Source: Ruegeria meonggei
GTDB taxonomy: Bacteria > Pseudomonadota > Alphaproteobacteria > Rhodobacterales > Rhodobacteraceae
Direction of reading: 5' to 3'
Length of the DNA: 64,000 bases
Assembly: GCF_900172215.1 (NCBI RefSeq)
Contig: NZ_FWFP01000001.1
Coordinates: forward strand, 248,001-312,000
Position 1 is the first letter of the stretch. Each line of letters opens with the position of its first letter. Of the stretch, positions 34,602-44,409 are shown piece after piece. The translations under genes and the position numbers were made by a program. The notes beneath the pieces were generated by a model. It saw only the letters and a list, made by a program, of their open reading frames with translations, ran no database searches and was not told where the DNA came from.

Positions 34602-35288
34602 TCACTTTGCGTTGAAGTCAAATCGCAAGTTGCTGTTGCGCCCAAGAAAAAACCTCAGGCACAGAAAGATCGAAAGGATGCTCAGCACCAGCCACGCACC
34701 GCCCCACAGCATGGTCGCTCCGCCGAATTCCTCGGCCAGCATATAGGCGTCCGAACGTATGCCCGAGCGCCGGATCGTGTCGTCGAATATATCGTAAGGA
34801 ACGTAAATCATACTGGTCAGCCCAATGACCCGCAAAACCAGATCGCACAAGGGGCGGCCCAGAAACCACGCCATGGCAAGCATAGCCGCACCAACGCCCA
34901 CACAAAACGTCATCGCAAAAAGGTCACGGACGTAAAGTAATGTCACCAACAGCATGATGCCACCAAAACCGCCAAGTACCGCGCGATCCCAGTGCGTACG
35001 CAAAGCTATGACTAAAAGACCTATCCCAAGCGCCAGTGATCCGAGATAACCGGCAGACAAGCTCAGAAACCTGTTTCCGCCGCGACCAATGACAAGACCG
35101 CCCTGTTGCGGAGATATCGTGAAGCTTTCCACCGACCCGCCGGTCAGAACAATCGCGATTGCGTGCGACAACTCATGCATAAAAACAACTAGTATCTTCA
35201 GCGGTAGCACAATCCTTGTGGGCCAGAATAAGAACACCAGCACAACAATCGCAATGAGCTGCCAATGGCCTTTGATCAGGTTCAGCAA
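34602..35288 (-). CDS. M50-type membrane metallopeptidase
   Basis: A 228-residue protein with about five hydrophobic helices. A zinc motif HELSH sits at H38-E39 and H42, in a membrane segment, as in M50B-like proteins. The site-2 type aspartate further on is not obvious, so activity is uncertain. The start is TTG at 35288 with no clear ribosome site, 20 bp after the prfB stop; translation may be coupled to prfB. No ATG fits before the zinc motif. Confidence 0.75.
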   Translation of the reverse strand: MLNLIKGHWQLIAIVVLVFLFWPTRIVLPLKILVVFMHELSHAIAIVLTGGSVESFTISPQQGGLVIGRGGNRFLSLSAGYLGSLALGIGLLVIALRTHWDRAVLGGFGGIMLLVTLLYVRDLFAMTFCVGVGAAMLAMAWFLGRPLCDLVLRVIGLTSMIYVPYDIFDDTIRRSGIRSDAYMLAEEFGGATMLWGGAWLVLSILSIFLCLRFFLGRNSNLRFDFNAK

Positions 35289-35308
35289 GGGTACGCGCGA
35301 AACTGCTA

Positions 35309-36436
35309 TCAGACTTCGCCCTGTGCCTCAGAGCGGCTTTTGCCCGATACGTTCAAGGCCAGCGTGGCCGCCATGAATTCGTCCAGATCACCATCCAGAA
35401 CGCCCTTTGTGTCCGAGGTCTCGTGATTGGTACGCAAGTCTTTGACCATCTGATACGGCTGCAAGACATAAGACCGGATTTGGTTGCCCCAACCCGCATC
35501 GCCCTTGGCCTCATGCGCCGCGTTGATGTCGGCGTGGCGGCGATCCAGCTCTTGCTGGTACAGGCGTGATTTCAGCGCCTTCATGGCGATATCGCGGTTT
35601 TGGTGCTGCGACTTGACCGAGCTGGTCACGACGATTCCGGTCGGAATATGTGTGATCCGTACTGCTGAATCCGTCGTGTTCACGTGCTGACCGCCCGCGC
35701 CCGACGACCGATAAGTATCGATGCGGATATCCGCCGGGTTGACCTCAATCTCGATATTGTCATCGACCACGGGATACACCCAGACCGAACTGAACGAGGT
35801 ATGCCGCTTGGCCGCCGAGTCAAAGGGCGAAATCCGCACCAACCGATGCACGCCGCTTTCGGATTTCAGCCAGCCATAGGCGTTGTGACCCGAAATCTTA
35901 TAGGCGGCTGATTTGATCCCCGCCTCTTCGCCCGAGGTCTCGGATTGCAGCTCGACCGTATAGCCCTTTTTCTCGGCCCAGCGCACATACATACGCGCCA
36001 GTATCGAGGCCCAGTCACAGCTTTCAGTCCCACCTGCGCCCGAGTTGATCTCGAGGAAGGTATCGTTGCTGTCGGCTTCACCATCCAACAAGGCTTCAAG
36101 CTCTTTCTTGGCGGCTTTGGCACCCAGTTTTTTGATGGCATCCTCGGCGTCGGTGACGACCTCTTCGTCCTCTTCCATCTCACCCAGTTCGATCAGTTCG
36201 ATATTGTCGCTCAGATCGGTCTTGATGGACTCGTAGATTTCAATCGCGTCGACCAGCATCTGCCGTTCGCGCATCAGTTTTTGCGCTTTCTCGGGGCTGT
36301 CCCACAGGTTGGGGTCCTCGACACGCGCGTTGAATTCCTCAAGGCGATGCGGGGCGGTTTCATAGTCCATACGCTGCGCCAGCAGCTCCAGCGACTTTTC
36401 AATTTCCGCCACGGTATTCTGGGTTTCGGCGCGCAT
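35309..36436 (-). CDS. prfB: Peptide chain release factor 2
   Basis: A 375-residue release factor for UGA and UAA stops. The stop-codon recognition motif SPF is in [11 protein letters not shown], and the peptidyl-tRNA hydrolysis motif GGQ is in [11 protein letters not shown] near 247. The reading frame is unbroken, so the programmed +1 frameshift at an early UGA known from E. coli prfB is absent. It follows PBP1A and precedes the M50 gene on the same strand. Confidence 0.96.
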   Translation of the reverse strand: MRAETQNTVAEIEKSLELLAQRMDYETAPHRLEEFNARVEDPNLWDSPEKAQKLMRERQMLVDAIEIYESIKTDLSDNIELIELGEMEEDEEVVTDAEDAIKKLGAKAAKKELEALLDGEADSNDTFLEINSGAGGTESCDWASILARMYVRWAEKKGYTVELQSETSGEEAGIKSAAYKISGHNAYGWLKSESGVHRLVRISPFDSAAKRHTSFSSVWVYPVVDDNIEIEVNPADIRIDTYRSSGAGGQHVNTTDSAVRITHIPTGIVVTSSVKSQHQNRDIAMKALKSRLYQQELDRRHADINAAHEAKGDAGWGNQIRSYVLQPYQMVKDLRTNHETSDTKGVLDGDLDEFMAATLALNVSGKSRSEAQGEV

Positions 36437-36528
36437 GTTCAGGTCCCAAATTGCTCAATCAGGTCTGCGTGATAGCAAGAGGTTCCCGTCACCACAAGAC
36501 AGCGGAGACCCGAAACCCGGTTGTCTGA

Positions 36529-39018
36529 TCAGTAAAGGCCGCCGCCTTGCAGGTCACCCTGATTGGCGTTCGGTCCAACCGTGACGGTGTTGCCAGTCGA
36601 GGTCTGGACCTGCCGGCCTGAACTTTGCACCTCTTCGAACAGCGGCAGTTCCGAGCCGACAGCAAAGCCTCCGTCATAGATACGGTCGATAAAGCCATCG
36701 ACGCCGTCGCGGAAGTATTCGGCGACAACGTAATCTCCGCTGGCATCAGCTGGCAGGCGGGCGCCGCTGAAACGGTCGATCTTTATAAAATGGCCACCTT
36801 CCGGCACTTCAAATGGGCCACCGCCGTATTTCTCGACCGCCTGTTCCATAAAGCTCTGGAACACCGGTCCGCACAGGGTACCGCCATAGGCCCCCCGACC
36901 CATCGGACGGGGGCGGTCGTAGCCGATGTAACAGCCCGCAACGATGTTCGATGTGAATCCGATGAACCACGCGTCCTTGGATTCGTTGGTGGTGCCGGTC
37001 TTGCCCGCAGTGGGCACAGGCAGGTTGACCACGCGGGATGCTGTGCCGCGATCCACGACGCCCTTCATCATCGACGTCAGCTGATACGCGGTGATCGCGT
37101 CCATTACCTGGCTGCGGTTGGTCTCGATGGTTGGCGACTCGTCCGGCTCCAGCCAAGTCGAATTACAATCCAGGCACTGGCGGTCATCATGACGATAAAT
37201 CGTCTTGCCAAACCGGTCCTGAATGCGGTCGACCAAGGTGGGTTCAACCCGCTCGCCGCCATTGGCGAACATCGCATAGGCAGCGACCATTTTGTACAGC
37301 GTGGTCTCTTCGGATCCCAGCGAGTTCGCCAGGAATGCGCCCATCCTGTCATACACTCCGAACCGTTCGGCATAACCGGCCACAACGGGCATCGTGACCT
37401 CTTGTGCCAGTCGGATGGTCATCAAGTTCCGCGACTGTTCGATCCCGGTGCGCAGCGGTGTGGGGCCATAGAACTTGTTTGACGAGTTCTTGGGCCGCCA
37501 CAGGCCCTGCGGTGTGTCCACCTCGATCGGGGCGTCGACTACGATGGTCGCGGGGCTATAGCCACTGTCCAGTGCAGCTGCGTAAACGAAAGGCTTAAAA
37601 CTGGAACCCGGCTGGCGCTGCGCCTGCGTGGCGCGGTTGAAAACCGTGTCCTGATATGAAAACCCGCCCTGCATGGCCAGAACCCGGCCCGAGTTCACGT
37701 CCATTGCAACGAAACCACCCTGCACTTCGGGGATTTGACGCGCAGACCACTGCCCCTCTTCCGCAGCCAACGCCAGAATGACATCGCCGCGTTTGAAATT
37801 GGCACCGAAATCGCCCTGCATCCACTTGATGTCAGACCGGGGGATGACGCCATTTGCCGGACCGTCCTCGATCCCGACGGTCAGAGACTGCTCTGACACG
37901 TTCAGAACCACGGCTGGATACCACAGCGTCGGAAGAATCACGTCGCGGGGGATTTCCATAATCGCCAGTGCCTCGCGCCACTGCGATTCATCGCCCAGCT
38001 TCTCTTCGGGGATTACCTCTCCGGTGCCGCGCCATTTGCCGCGAGAGCGGTCATATTTCTGCAAGGCTTCTCGCAGCGCACGGGCCGCTTCGACCTGCAT
38101 TTCCTCATCGACCGAGGCGCGGACGGTAAAGCCGCCAGTAAAGAACTCACCCTCGCCGAAATCTTCGCTCAGCTGGCGGCGGATTTCGTCGGTGAAATAG
38201 TCACGTGGCGGCAGCGCGGTGCGGAAGCTTTCAAAATCACCATTCTGAACCGAGCGGAGAGGCATCTCGACTTCGGCCTCATAAGTGGCCTGATCGATGT
38301 AACCGTTCTGGTTCATCTCGCGCAGAACATAATCCCGCCGCGCCAGCAGCCGCTCGCGTTGCCGCACTGGATGATAATCCGACGGGGCTTTGGGCATAGC
38401 CGCCAGAGTTGCGGCCTCATGCGGGGCCAGTTCCTGCAACGTTTTGTTGAAATAGGTCTGCGCAGCGGCGGTCACCCCGTAAGAGTTCTGGCCAAGAAAA
38501 ATCTCGTTCATGTAAAGTTCGAGAATCTGTTCCTTGTCCAGCGTATCCTCAAGCCGGGTGGCGAGGATGATCTCTTTGATCTTGCGTTCAGCCCGGCGAT
38601 CCCCCGACAGCAGGAAGTTCTTCATCACCTGCTGGGTGATGGTCGAGGCACCCCGAACGGTTTCCCCTTTGGATCGGACAGCATCAACCCCTGCTGCGAT
38701 AATGCCGCGCGGATCATAGCCCTGATGGGTGTAGAAATTCTTGTCTTCGGCCGAGATAAAGGCCTGTTTCACCAGATCGGGAATGTCCTCGGACGGGGTG
38801 AACAGGCGGCGTTCCTGCGCAAATTCGTCGATCAGCTGCCCCTCACCAGAGTAAATCCGGCTGATCGTCGGCGGCTTGTATTGCGCCAGCGACTCATGGC
38901 TTGGCAAGTCACGGCCATACATCCAGAACACTGCGCCAACCACCAGCGCAGCCATAAAAATACCCAAGGTCACGAGGCTGAAGATCGCCCCGAAAATCGA
39001 AAGAATGAAACGGATCAC
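36529..39018 (-). CDS. mrcA: Penicillin-binding protein 1A
   Basis: An 829-residue bifunctional peptidoglycan synthase. A signal-anchor helix (about 5-30) precedes a GT51 glycosyltransferase domain with catalytic E91 in SAEDKNFYTHQGYD. A central OB-fold region comes next, then the transpeptidase domain with the SxxK serine in PGSSFKPF (about 471-474) and the KTGTT motif near 673. The length and domain order match the PBP1a class. It is transcribed after the cell-wall amidase and before prfB, a common Rhodobacterales order. Confidence 0.95.
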   Translation of the reverse strand: MIRFILSIFGAIFSLVTLGIFMAALVVGAVFWMYGRDLPSHESLAQYKPPTISRIYSGEGQLIDEFAQERRLFTPSEDIPDLVKQAFISAEDKNFYTHQGYDPRGIIAAGVDAVRSKGETVRGASTITQQVMKNFLLSGDRRAERKIKEIILATRLEDTLDKEQILELYMNEIFLGQNSYGVTAAAQTYFNKTLQELAPHEAATLAAMPKAPSDYHPVRQRERLLARRDYVLREMNQNGYIDQATYEAEVEMPLRSVQNGDFESFRTALPPRDYFTDEIRRQLSEDFGEGEFFTGGFTVRASVDEEMQVEAARALREALQKYDRSRGKWRGTGEVIPEEKLGDESQWREALAIMEIPRDVILPTLWYPAVVLNVSEQSLTVGIEDGPANGVIPRSDIKWMQGDFGANFKRGDVILALAAEEGQWSARQIPEVQGGFVAMDVNSGRVLAMQGGFSYQDTVFNRATQAQRQPGSSFKPFVYAAALDSGYSPATIVVDAPIEVDTPQGLWRPKNSSNKFYGPTPLRTGIEQSRNLMTIRLAQEVTMPVVAGYAERFGVYDRMGAFLANSLGSEETTLYKMVAAYAMFANGGERVEPTLVDRIQDRFGKTIYRHDDRQCLDCNSTWLEPDESPTIETNRSQVMDAITAYQLTSMMKGVVDRGTASRVVNLPVPTAGKTGTTNESKDAWFIGFTSNIVAGCYIGYDRPRPMGRGAYGGTLCGPVFQSFMEQAVEKYGGGPFEVPEGGHFIKIDRFSGARLPADASGDYVVAEYFRDGVDGFIDRIYDGGFAVGSELPLFEEVQSSGRQVQTSTGNTVTVGPNANQGDLQGGGLY

Positions 39019-39113
39019 GTTACTGCCTTTTACTCGCGCTGCCGCCTATATAGTGTCGCCGCGGCACAGGGTCAAAACACGATGGCCAATAATAGCCTGT
39101 TTGCGCCGTGGGG

Positions 39114-40334
39114 TCACTGTCCAATCAGGGATCGTTTGACCAGATCTTCGCGTCGCCAATTTTCCAAACCACTGACAAGTCCGCGCGCCATTCCTGCACG
39201 CCATTCTGGATTTCGTATATTTTTCAGATCTCTGGGGCTGGACAGAAACCCAAGTTCAACCAAAACCGACGGGATATCCGCCGCTTTTAGTACCGAAAAT
39301 GAAGCCGTACGGATCGGACGGTTATTCATCGGCCCACCCTGCTGGGTCATCCCATCGGCCAGCGCCCGCGCCAGCGCATCGGTGCGTGGTTTGGTTTCTT
39401 GTCGGGCGATATCCAGCAAAACATCAGCCACCTGATCGTCTGCGCCGCTCAGATCGACGCCGGAAATCAGATCGCCCCGGTCGTGACGCTCGGCCAGTTT
39501 GTGGCTGGCGACGTCCGAAGCCTCATCCGACAGCGTATAAACCGCCGCCCCATGCGCGCGCCCTTCGGACAGGATATCCGCGTGCAGTGAGATAAAGATA
39601 TCCGCCCCGGCCCGGTGCGCCAGCGCGATGCGGCGTTCCAGCGAGACGAACTGATCATCGACCCGGGTCATCACCACCTGATACCCGCCCGTGCGCAGCA
39701 GCAATTCGCGCAGTTCGCGGGCAAATGTCAGCATCAGGGTTTTTTCGTCCGTGCCATCAACCTCGGCCCCCGGATCGATCCCGCCATGGCCTGGATCAAG
39801 CATAACGCGCAGCACGCTCGTGCTATTTGTACCGGGCATGATGGGCGTGACCGCAGGTTCGGGCAGATCCCAATCCGGCTGACGTGGGGCACCTGCGCTG
39901 GCCGCGAACGTGTCAAAATCCGTTCCCTGCAATCGCAGGGACAGCCGCGCCGCGCCAGTGTCCTGATCCACCCTCAGATCAGCCGCGCCAACGGCCAGAG
40001 GGGCCCCAAGTTCCAGTACCATGCGCGACCATCCCGGGACATAAGCTCCGAATTGCACGCCGCTGATACGGTCGGTCTGCAGGAAGGCCTCGCTGTCCAG
40101 ACCGGTCCAGTCGACCTCTTGGAAGTCCAGAACCATGCGGTAGGGATCACGCAGGGTGAACACCCGGTACGGCACGCCCTGGCTAAGGCCAAGGTCCAGC
40201 CGTACTCCGGCGCGGCCCTCATCAGTAATGCGGCTTTCGTCCGGCAAAACCCGTGCCAATGCGCTGAAATCATGCGCGAAGGCAGCACCGGTCAGCGCCC
40301 AGATCAGCGCGATAGCATAGAAAATTCTGCTCAT
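39114..40334 (-). CDS. N-acetylmuramoyl-L-alanine amidase (AmiC type)
   Basis: A 406-residue periplasmic amidase that cuts the glycan-peptide bond of peptidoglycan. A signal peptide ends near AFA-HDF. An N-terminal AMIN domain (about 25-135) aids envelope targeting, and the catalytic Amidase_3 domain (about 175-395) shows zinc-ligand motifs LDPGHGGIDPGAEVDGT, FISLHADI and VLVELGFLSS. It precedes mrcA by 95 bp, so hydrolase and synthase are likely co-expressed. Confidence 0.93.
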   Translation of the reverse strand: MSRIFYAIALIWALTGAAFAHDFSALARVLPDESRITDEGRAGVRLDLGLSQGVPYRVFTLRDPYRMVLDFQEVDWTGLDSEAFLQTDRISGVQFGAYVPGWSRMVLELGAPLAVGAADLRVDQDTGAARLSLRLQGTDFDTFAASAGAPRQPDWDLPEPAVTPIMPGTNSTSVLRVMLDPGHGGIDPGAEVDGTDEKTLMLTFARELRELLLRTGGYQVVMTRVDDQFVSLERRIALAHRAGADIFISLHADILSEGRAHGAAVYTLSDEASDVASHKLAERHDRGDLISGVDLSGADDQVADVLLDIARQETKPRTDALARALADGMTQQGGPMNNRPIRTASFSVLKAADIPSVLVELGFLSSPRDLKNIRNPEWRAGMARGLVSGLENWRREDLVKRSLIGQ

Positions 40335-40400
40335 GGCCTCAAGTTTTCCCGAGATCGTTTGGTCGGCAGCCTATCGCATACCGGCAGTTTTGTGAACGGG

Positions 40401-41564
40401 TCAGACCTGTTCCGTGATCGCAGACCGCTGGGCCATGAATCGGCGTAGTCTGAGTAGCCCTTCCTCAATATCCGCCGTGGATCGCGCATACGAGAACCGC
40501 AATGTCCGATGCCCCCGGTCCGGATCAAAATCCAGCCCCGGCGTGACGGCCACCCCAGCTTTGTCTAGTATTTCAGCGGCAAAGGTGCGGCTGTCATCGG
40601 TCAGGTCGGAGACATCCGCATAGACGTAAAACGCCCCGTCAGGCGGTGCGATATTAGTGAATCCCGCCTTGGGCAGCCCCTCAAGCATCAACAACCGGTT
40701 GCGCCGATACACGTCCAGATTGGCCTGCAACTCTGTGTCGCAATCCATCGCTGCCAGCGCCGCCACCTGACTGGCATGAGGGGCACAGATGAACATGTTT
40801 TGGGCGATCCGCTCGACCACACGTACCTGATCCTCGGGCACCACCATCCAGCCAACGCGCCACCCTGTCATCGAGAAATACTTGGAGAACGAGTTGATCA
40901 CATAGCATTCGTCCGTCAGCTCCAGTGCCGTGACGGCTTTGGCCTCGTATTCCAGGCCGTGGTAAATCTCATCACTGATGAACGAGGCACCCTGCCCGTG
41001 CGCCGCCTCGATCAGTGCGCCCATCGAGGCGCGGTTCAACATGGTTCCGGTTGGGTTTGCCGGGGATGCAACCATGAGGCCCTGCAGGTTCTGACCAGTG
41101 AAGTCCGCAGGTACCGGTTGCAGGCGGTTGCCGGGCGCGGTTGGCAAATCAACCGGCACCAGACCCAGCGCCTTGAGAATCTGCCGGTACGAGGGGTATC
41201 CCGGCGCACCGATGCCCACGCGATCCCCGCTGTCGAACAGCGCAGTGAACGCCAGCAGAAACCCGCCAGACGAGCCCGGCGTGATCACCACACGTTCGGG
41301 ATTTAGATCGACATTGTACCACTCGCCATACAGGCGCGCGATCCGCTGGCGCAGCGCTGGCAGGCCCAAGGCCACCGTGTAACCCAGCGGGCCTTGCTCC
41401 ATCGCTTTGGAAAGGGCCGCTACCGCCCTTTTGGGGGCGCCGGTTCCTGGCTGGCCGACCTCCATATGAATGATGTGGCGCCCGGCCTCTTCGGCCTGTC
41501 GCGCAGCCTCCATCACGTCCATCACGATAAAGGGATCGACCCCGGACCGGGTTGAGTTTCTCAT
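40401..41564 (-). CDS. Class I/II PLP-dependent aminotransferase
   Basis: A 387-residue fold-type I transaminase. The PLP lysine is in INSFSKYFSMTGWRVGW and the C-terminal carboxylate-binding arginine in LRFSYARS. The ATG at 41564 (MRNSTRSGVDPF) is chosen because GGGAG at 41573-41577 gives good spacing; the ATG at 41570 would be too close to that site and an earlier ATG at 41588 overlaps the divergent gene. The amino-acid specificity is not evident. It diverges from the M48 protease with 22 bp between the starts. Confidence 0.88.
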   Translation of the reverse strand: MRNSTRSGVDPFIVMDVMEAARQAEEAGRHIIHMEVGQPGTGAPKRAVAALSKAMEQGPLGYTVALGLPALRQRIARLYGEWYNVDLNPERVVITPGSSGGFLLAFTALFDSGDRVGIGAPGYPSYRQILKALGLVPVDLPTAPGNRLQPVPADFTGQNLQGLMVASPANPTGTMLNRASMGALIEAAHGQGASFISDEIYHGLEYEAKAVTALELTDECYVINSFSKYFSMTGWRVGWMVVPEDQVRVVERIAQNMFICAPHASQVAALAAMDCDTELQANLDVYRRNRLLMLEGLPKAGFTNIAPPDGAFYVYADVSDLTDDSRTFAAEILDKAGVAVTPGLDFDPDRGHRTLRFSYARSTADIEEGLLRLRRFMAQRSAITEQV

Positions 41565-41586
41565 GCCCATCTCCCATGTTGCAGCC

Positions 41587-42945
41587 ATGGCTTTTGAACG
41601 TGTATCCAGGCTGGCGTCAATCCCGGCCTTGTTGCTGGTTGCAGTGACATGGATGACCGGCGCTGTTCAAAGCGCGGCGCAAGGCCTGATCCGGGACGCC
41701 GATATCGAATACGGGCTGCGCGAACTGGCCTTTCCCGTTCTGCGCGCTGCTGGTCTGAACACCAACCGGGTGCGTATTCTGGTCGTCAATGACAGCACGT
41801 TCAACGCTTTTGTCATAGATTACAACGCGATCTACCTGAATTACGGCCTGATCCTGACCGTCGAAAGCCCCGAGATGTTACAAGCTGTCATCGCGCATGA
41901 AGCCGCCCATATCGCCAACGGTCACCTTGCCAGGCGGGTTGAAAACCTCAGGGCGGCGCAGCGCAAAGCAAGATTGGGCACCGCACTGGCCCTTGTCGCC
42001 GCAGCCGCTGGCGGCGGTGAAGCCGCCGCGGGTATAGCCGCAGGAACATCCTCGGCCGCGCTGCGCAGTTTTCTGGGCCATACAAGGGCCGAGGAATCCT
42101 CGGCCGATCGAAGCGCTGCCAGCTATCTCAGGCTGGCGGGAATCTCACCCAGCGGGATGGTCGCGCTGCATCGCAAGTTTGCAGGGCAGGAATTGCTGAA
42201 TTATGCCAATCAGGACCCGTATATGCGGTCCCACCCCACCAGCCGCGAGCGTCTGCGCGCAGCCGAGGCGTTTATGGCCGAGTTCGAAGATTGGGCTGTT
42301 GCTAATCAAAACTCAGATTACTGGTTTTCCCGGGTCAAAGGGAAACTGTCTGCATTCCTCAGGTCGCCCAATTGGACCTTGCGGCGTTCCAAAGAGGAAA
42401 ACGCGCAAGATATTCGCCTGATGCGCGAGGCCGCGGCCCACCACCAGAACCGCAACCTTGCAAAAGCCCGCGCGGCAATTGACCAGGCGTTGGCCATTCG
42501 CCCGGATGATCCGTTCTATTACGAACTCAAAGGTCAAATACTGCTGGAAAACAGGCATGTACAAGACGCAGTTACAGCCTATGGCCAGGCCGTGGACATG
42601 GCGCCAAACGATGCCCTGATCCTGGCGGGATATGGCCGGGCGCTGCTGGCGCAGGGAAACACAAAGAACGCCCTGCAAGTGCTTGAAAAAGCCCGTGCTC
42701 GAGACTACCGAGACGTGCGCCTAATGCAGGACCTGGGTATGGCCTACGCCAAGGTCGGGAACACCGGTATGGCGTCAGCTGTCACCGCAGAACGGTATGC
42801 CTTGCAAGGCCGGCTAGAAGATGCAGGTATCCACGCAAAACGCGCCATGGGGCAGTTGCCCGAAGGCTCACCTGGTTGGCAAAGGGCGCAGGATGTGTTC
42901 ATTGCCTCTGAAAACGCCAAGAAAAAGAAAAGGAAACGGAAATGA
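41587..42945 (+). CDS. M48-family protease with TPR repeats (BepA-like)
   Basis: A 452-residue periplasmic zinc protease. A signal peptide (about 1-31, ending QSAAQG) is followed by the M48 domain with HEAAH (H104, E105, H108), the third ligand in TRAEESSADRSA, and a C-terminal part of tetratricopeptide repeats (about 290-430, with LAKARAAIDQALAIRPDDP). This is the BepA/YfgC layout, a quality-control protease of outer-membrane assembly. It overlaps the DsbA-like gene by ATGA, suggesting joint action on disulfide-bonded or misfolded envelope proteins. Confidence 0.9.
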   Translation: MAFERVSRLASIPALLLVAVTWMTGAVQSAAQGLIRDADIEYGLRELAFPVLRAAGLNTNRVRILVVNDSTFNAFVIDYNAIYLNYGLILTVESPEMLQAVIAHEAAHIANGHLARRVENLRAAQRKARLGTALALVAAAAGGGEAAAGIAAGTSSAALRSFLGHTRAEESSADRSAASYLRLAGISPSGMVALHRKFAGQELLNYANQDPYMRSHPTSRERLRAAEAFMAEFEDWAVANQNSDYWFSRVKGKLSAFLRSPNWTLRRSKEENAQDIRLMREAAAHHQNRNLAKARAAIDQALAIRPDDPFYYELKGQILLENRHVQDAVTAYGQAVDMAPNDALILAGYGRALLAQGNTKNALQVLEKARARDYRDVRLMQDLGMAYAKVGNTGMASAVTAERYALQGRLEDAGIHAKRAMGQLPEGSPGWQRAQDVFIASENAKKKKRKRK

Positions 42946-43700
42946 TCCTCAGACACGCTGTGCCGGCCCTTCTGGGGCTTTCCTTGATCACGGGCCCTGT
43001 GCAGGCCCTGGACCTGAATGCCATGAGCGATGCGGAACGTGCAGAGTTTGGCGAACAGGTTCGCGATTACCTGCTGGAAAACCCCGAGGTGATTATCGAG
43101 GCGATCAACATCCTCGAGCAACGCAACGCCGAGGCCGAGGCGGTTGCCGACAAGGAGCTGGTCGCGGCCCACGCGGATGCCCTGTTCAACGACGGCTATA
43201 GCTGGGTTGGTGGCAATCCGGACGGTGATATCACCCTGGTAGAGTTCATGGACTATCGTTGTGGCTATTGCCGCCGCGCGGTCCCCGAAGTGGCCAACCT
43301 GTTGTCAGAGGACGGCAATATCCGTCTGGTAATCAAAGAACTGCCCATTCTGGGGGATGCGTCGGTCCTGTCCTCTCGGTTCGCTGTTGCCACCAAGCAC
43401 GTGGCGGGCGATGACGCCTATAAACAGGTGCATGACGCGCTGTTGGAGTTCAGCGGAGAGCCTTCTGAGGTGACCCTACGCCGTATCTCGGACGGGCTGG
43501 GGCTGGACAGCGATGCCATACTGGCGGCGATGGACAGCGATCAGGTGACGGATGAGATCACCCAGACCCGCGAGCTGGCGCAGCGGATGAACATCTCAGG
43601 GACACCGTCCTTTGTACTGGGCACCGAGATGCTGCGCGGCTTCTTGCCCGCCGACCAAATGCTGCAAATCGTCGACGGCGTCCGCGCCGAACAAGGCTAA
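42942..43700 (+). CDS. DsbA/ScsC-like thiol-disulfide protein
   Basis: A 252-residue exported thioredoxin-fold protein. A signal peptide ends around PVQA. The N-terminal charged helical part (DYLLENPEVIIEAINILEQR) matches the ScsC oligomerisation region, and the active site is C107-G-Y-C110 in MDYRCGYCRR. The cis-proline loop is SGTPSFVLG. Such proteins oxidise or isomerise disulfides and some handle copper. Its start overlaps the M48-TPR gene. A strong hairpin ends the pair (43703-43732). Confidence 0.9.
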   Translation: MILRHAVPALLGLSLITGPVQALDLNAMSDAERAEFGEQVRDYLLENPEVIIEAINILEQRNAEAEAVADKELVAAHADALFNDGYSWVGGNPDGDITLVEFMDYRCGYCRRAVPEVANLLSEDGNIRLVIKELPILGDASVLSSRFAVATKHVAGDDAYKQVHDALLEFSGEPSEVTLRRISDGLGLDSDAILAAMDSDQVTDEITQTRELAQRMNISGTPSFVLGTEMLRGFLPADQMLQIVDGVRAEQG

Positions 43701-43702
43701 AT

Positions 43703-43732
43703 GAAGGGGGCGGACCGACGACCGCCCCCTTC
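43703..43732. terminator. Bidirectional hairpin between the DsbA-like and lipoprotein genes
   Basis: Perfect 11-bp arms GAAGGGGGCGG (43703-43713) and CCGCCCCCTTC (43722-43732) with an eight-base loop, in the 37-bp gap between convergent genes. The T-run is poor on the plus strand, so it is a likely but not classical terminator. Confidence 0.65.
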
Positions 43733-43737
43733 ACACT

Positions 43738-44307
43738 TTAATCGTAAGGGTAAGGCGCGTCACATTTCATCGACACGACCCACGTCGGAGAGCCATCCGT
43801 TCTGAAGTGGGTCGCGGGAATTGTTTCACCCTTGATCCCAGCTGGAATGACATCACGGCCCTGCCGCTGACTTTCAGCTAGAATCACCTGCAAATCCTGG
43901 GGGTCGGAGTATTTACGGATCCCGGTATTTTCGGTGATCGGACCCGACGGACAATAGGTCGCGCGCGCAATCTGTTGCGCGAAAGCAAAAGCTGCATTCG
44001 CGTCTTTACCGTCGCGCAATGACAATGCAACCCGAGAAGTCAGTTGTGGATCAACTGTCATAACCGGCGTCAGACTACCTTTTGGTTTACCTTTGCCACC
44101 CGGGCTGATCCGCACATCGGTTCGTGTTGTGGTCCCATTCTGGCTCCACCCCGTGACGTTGACGGACAAATATCCAAGCTGCGTTCCCTGCGTCGGAGGC
44201 ACCGGGACATGAATAAAGCTTGGACGCTTGTCATAGTCATTTGACGGGCTGCTGCAGGCAGCCAACGCGGCGACCAGCAGCCCCGCGCAAATTGTATTGA
44301 GTTTCAA
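43738..44307 (-). CDS. Lipoprotein of unknown function
   Basis: A 189-residue lipoprotein: signal with lipobox LAAC (cysteine at residue 18), then a low-complexity proline/serine stretch. The rest has no domain I recognise; the segments VNVTGWSQNGTTTRTDVRISPGG and IARATYCPSGP are distinctive. It is the last gene after ispG on the minus strand, with a 102-bp gap before it. It converges with the DsbA-like gene at a hairpin. Confidence 0.75.
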   Translation of the reverse strand: MKLNTICAGLLVAALAACSSPSNDYDKRPSFIHVPVPPTQGTQLGYLSVNVTGWSQNGTTTRTDVRISPGGKGKPKGSLTPVMTVDPQLTSRVALSLRDGKDANAAFAFAQQIARATYCPSGPITENTGIRKYSDPQDLQVILAESQRQGRDVIPAGIKGETIPATHFRTDGSPTWVVSMKCDAPYPYD

Positions 44308-44409
44308 CGTTCACTGCTCCGGGAATTGGGTTCGTTGCTGCCACTTGTAGCCGCAATTCAGGCCGCATCATGGCGCAGCTCTCTGTGAAGCAGAACCCCG
44401 GGTTAAGAC

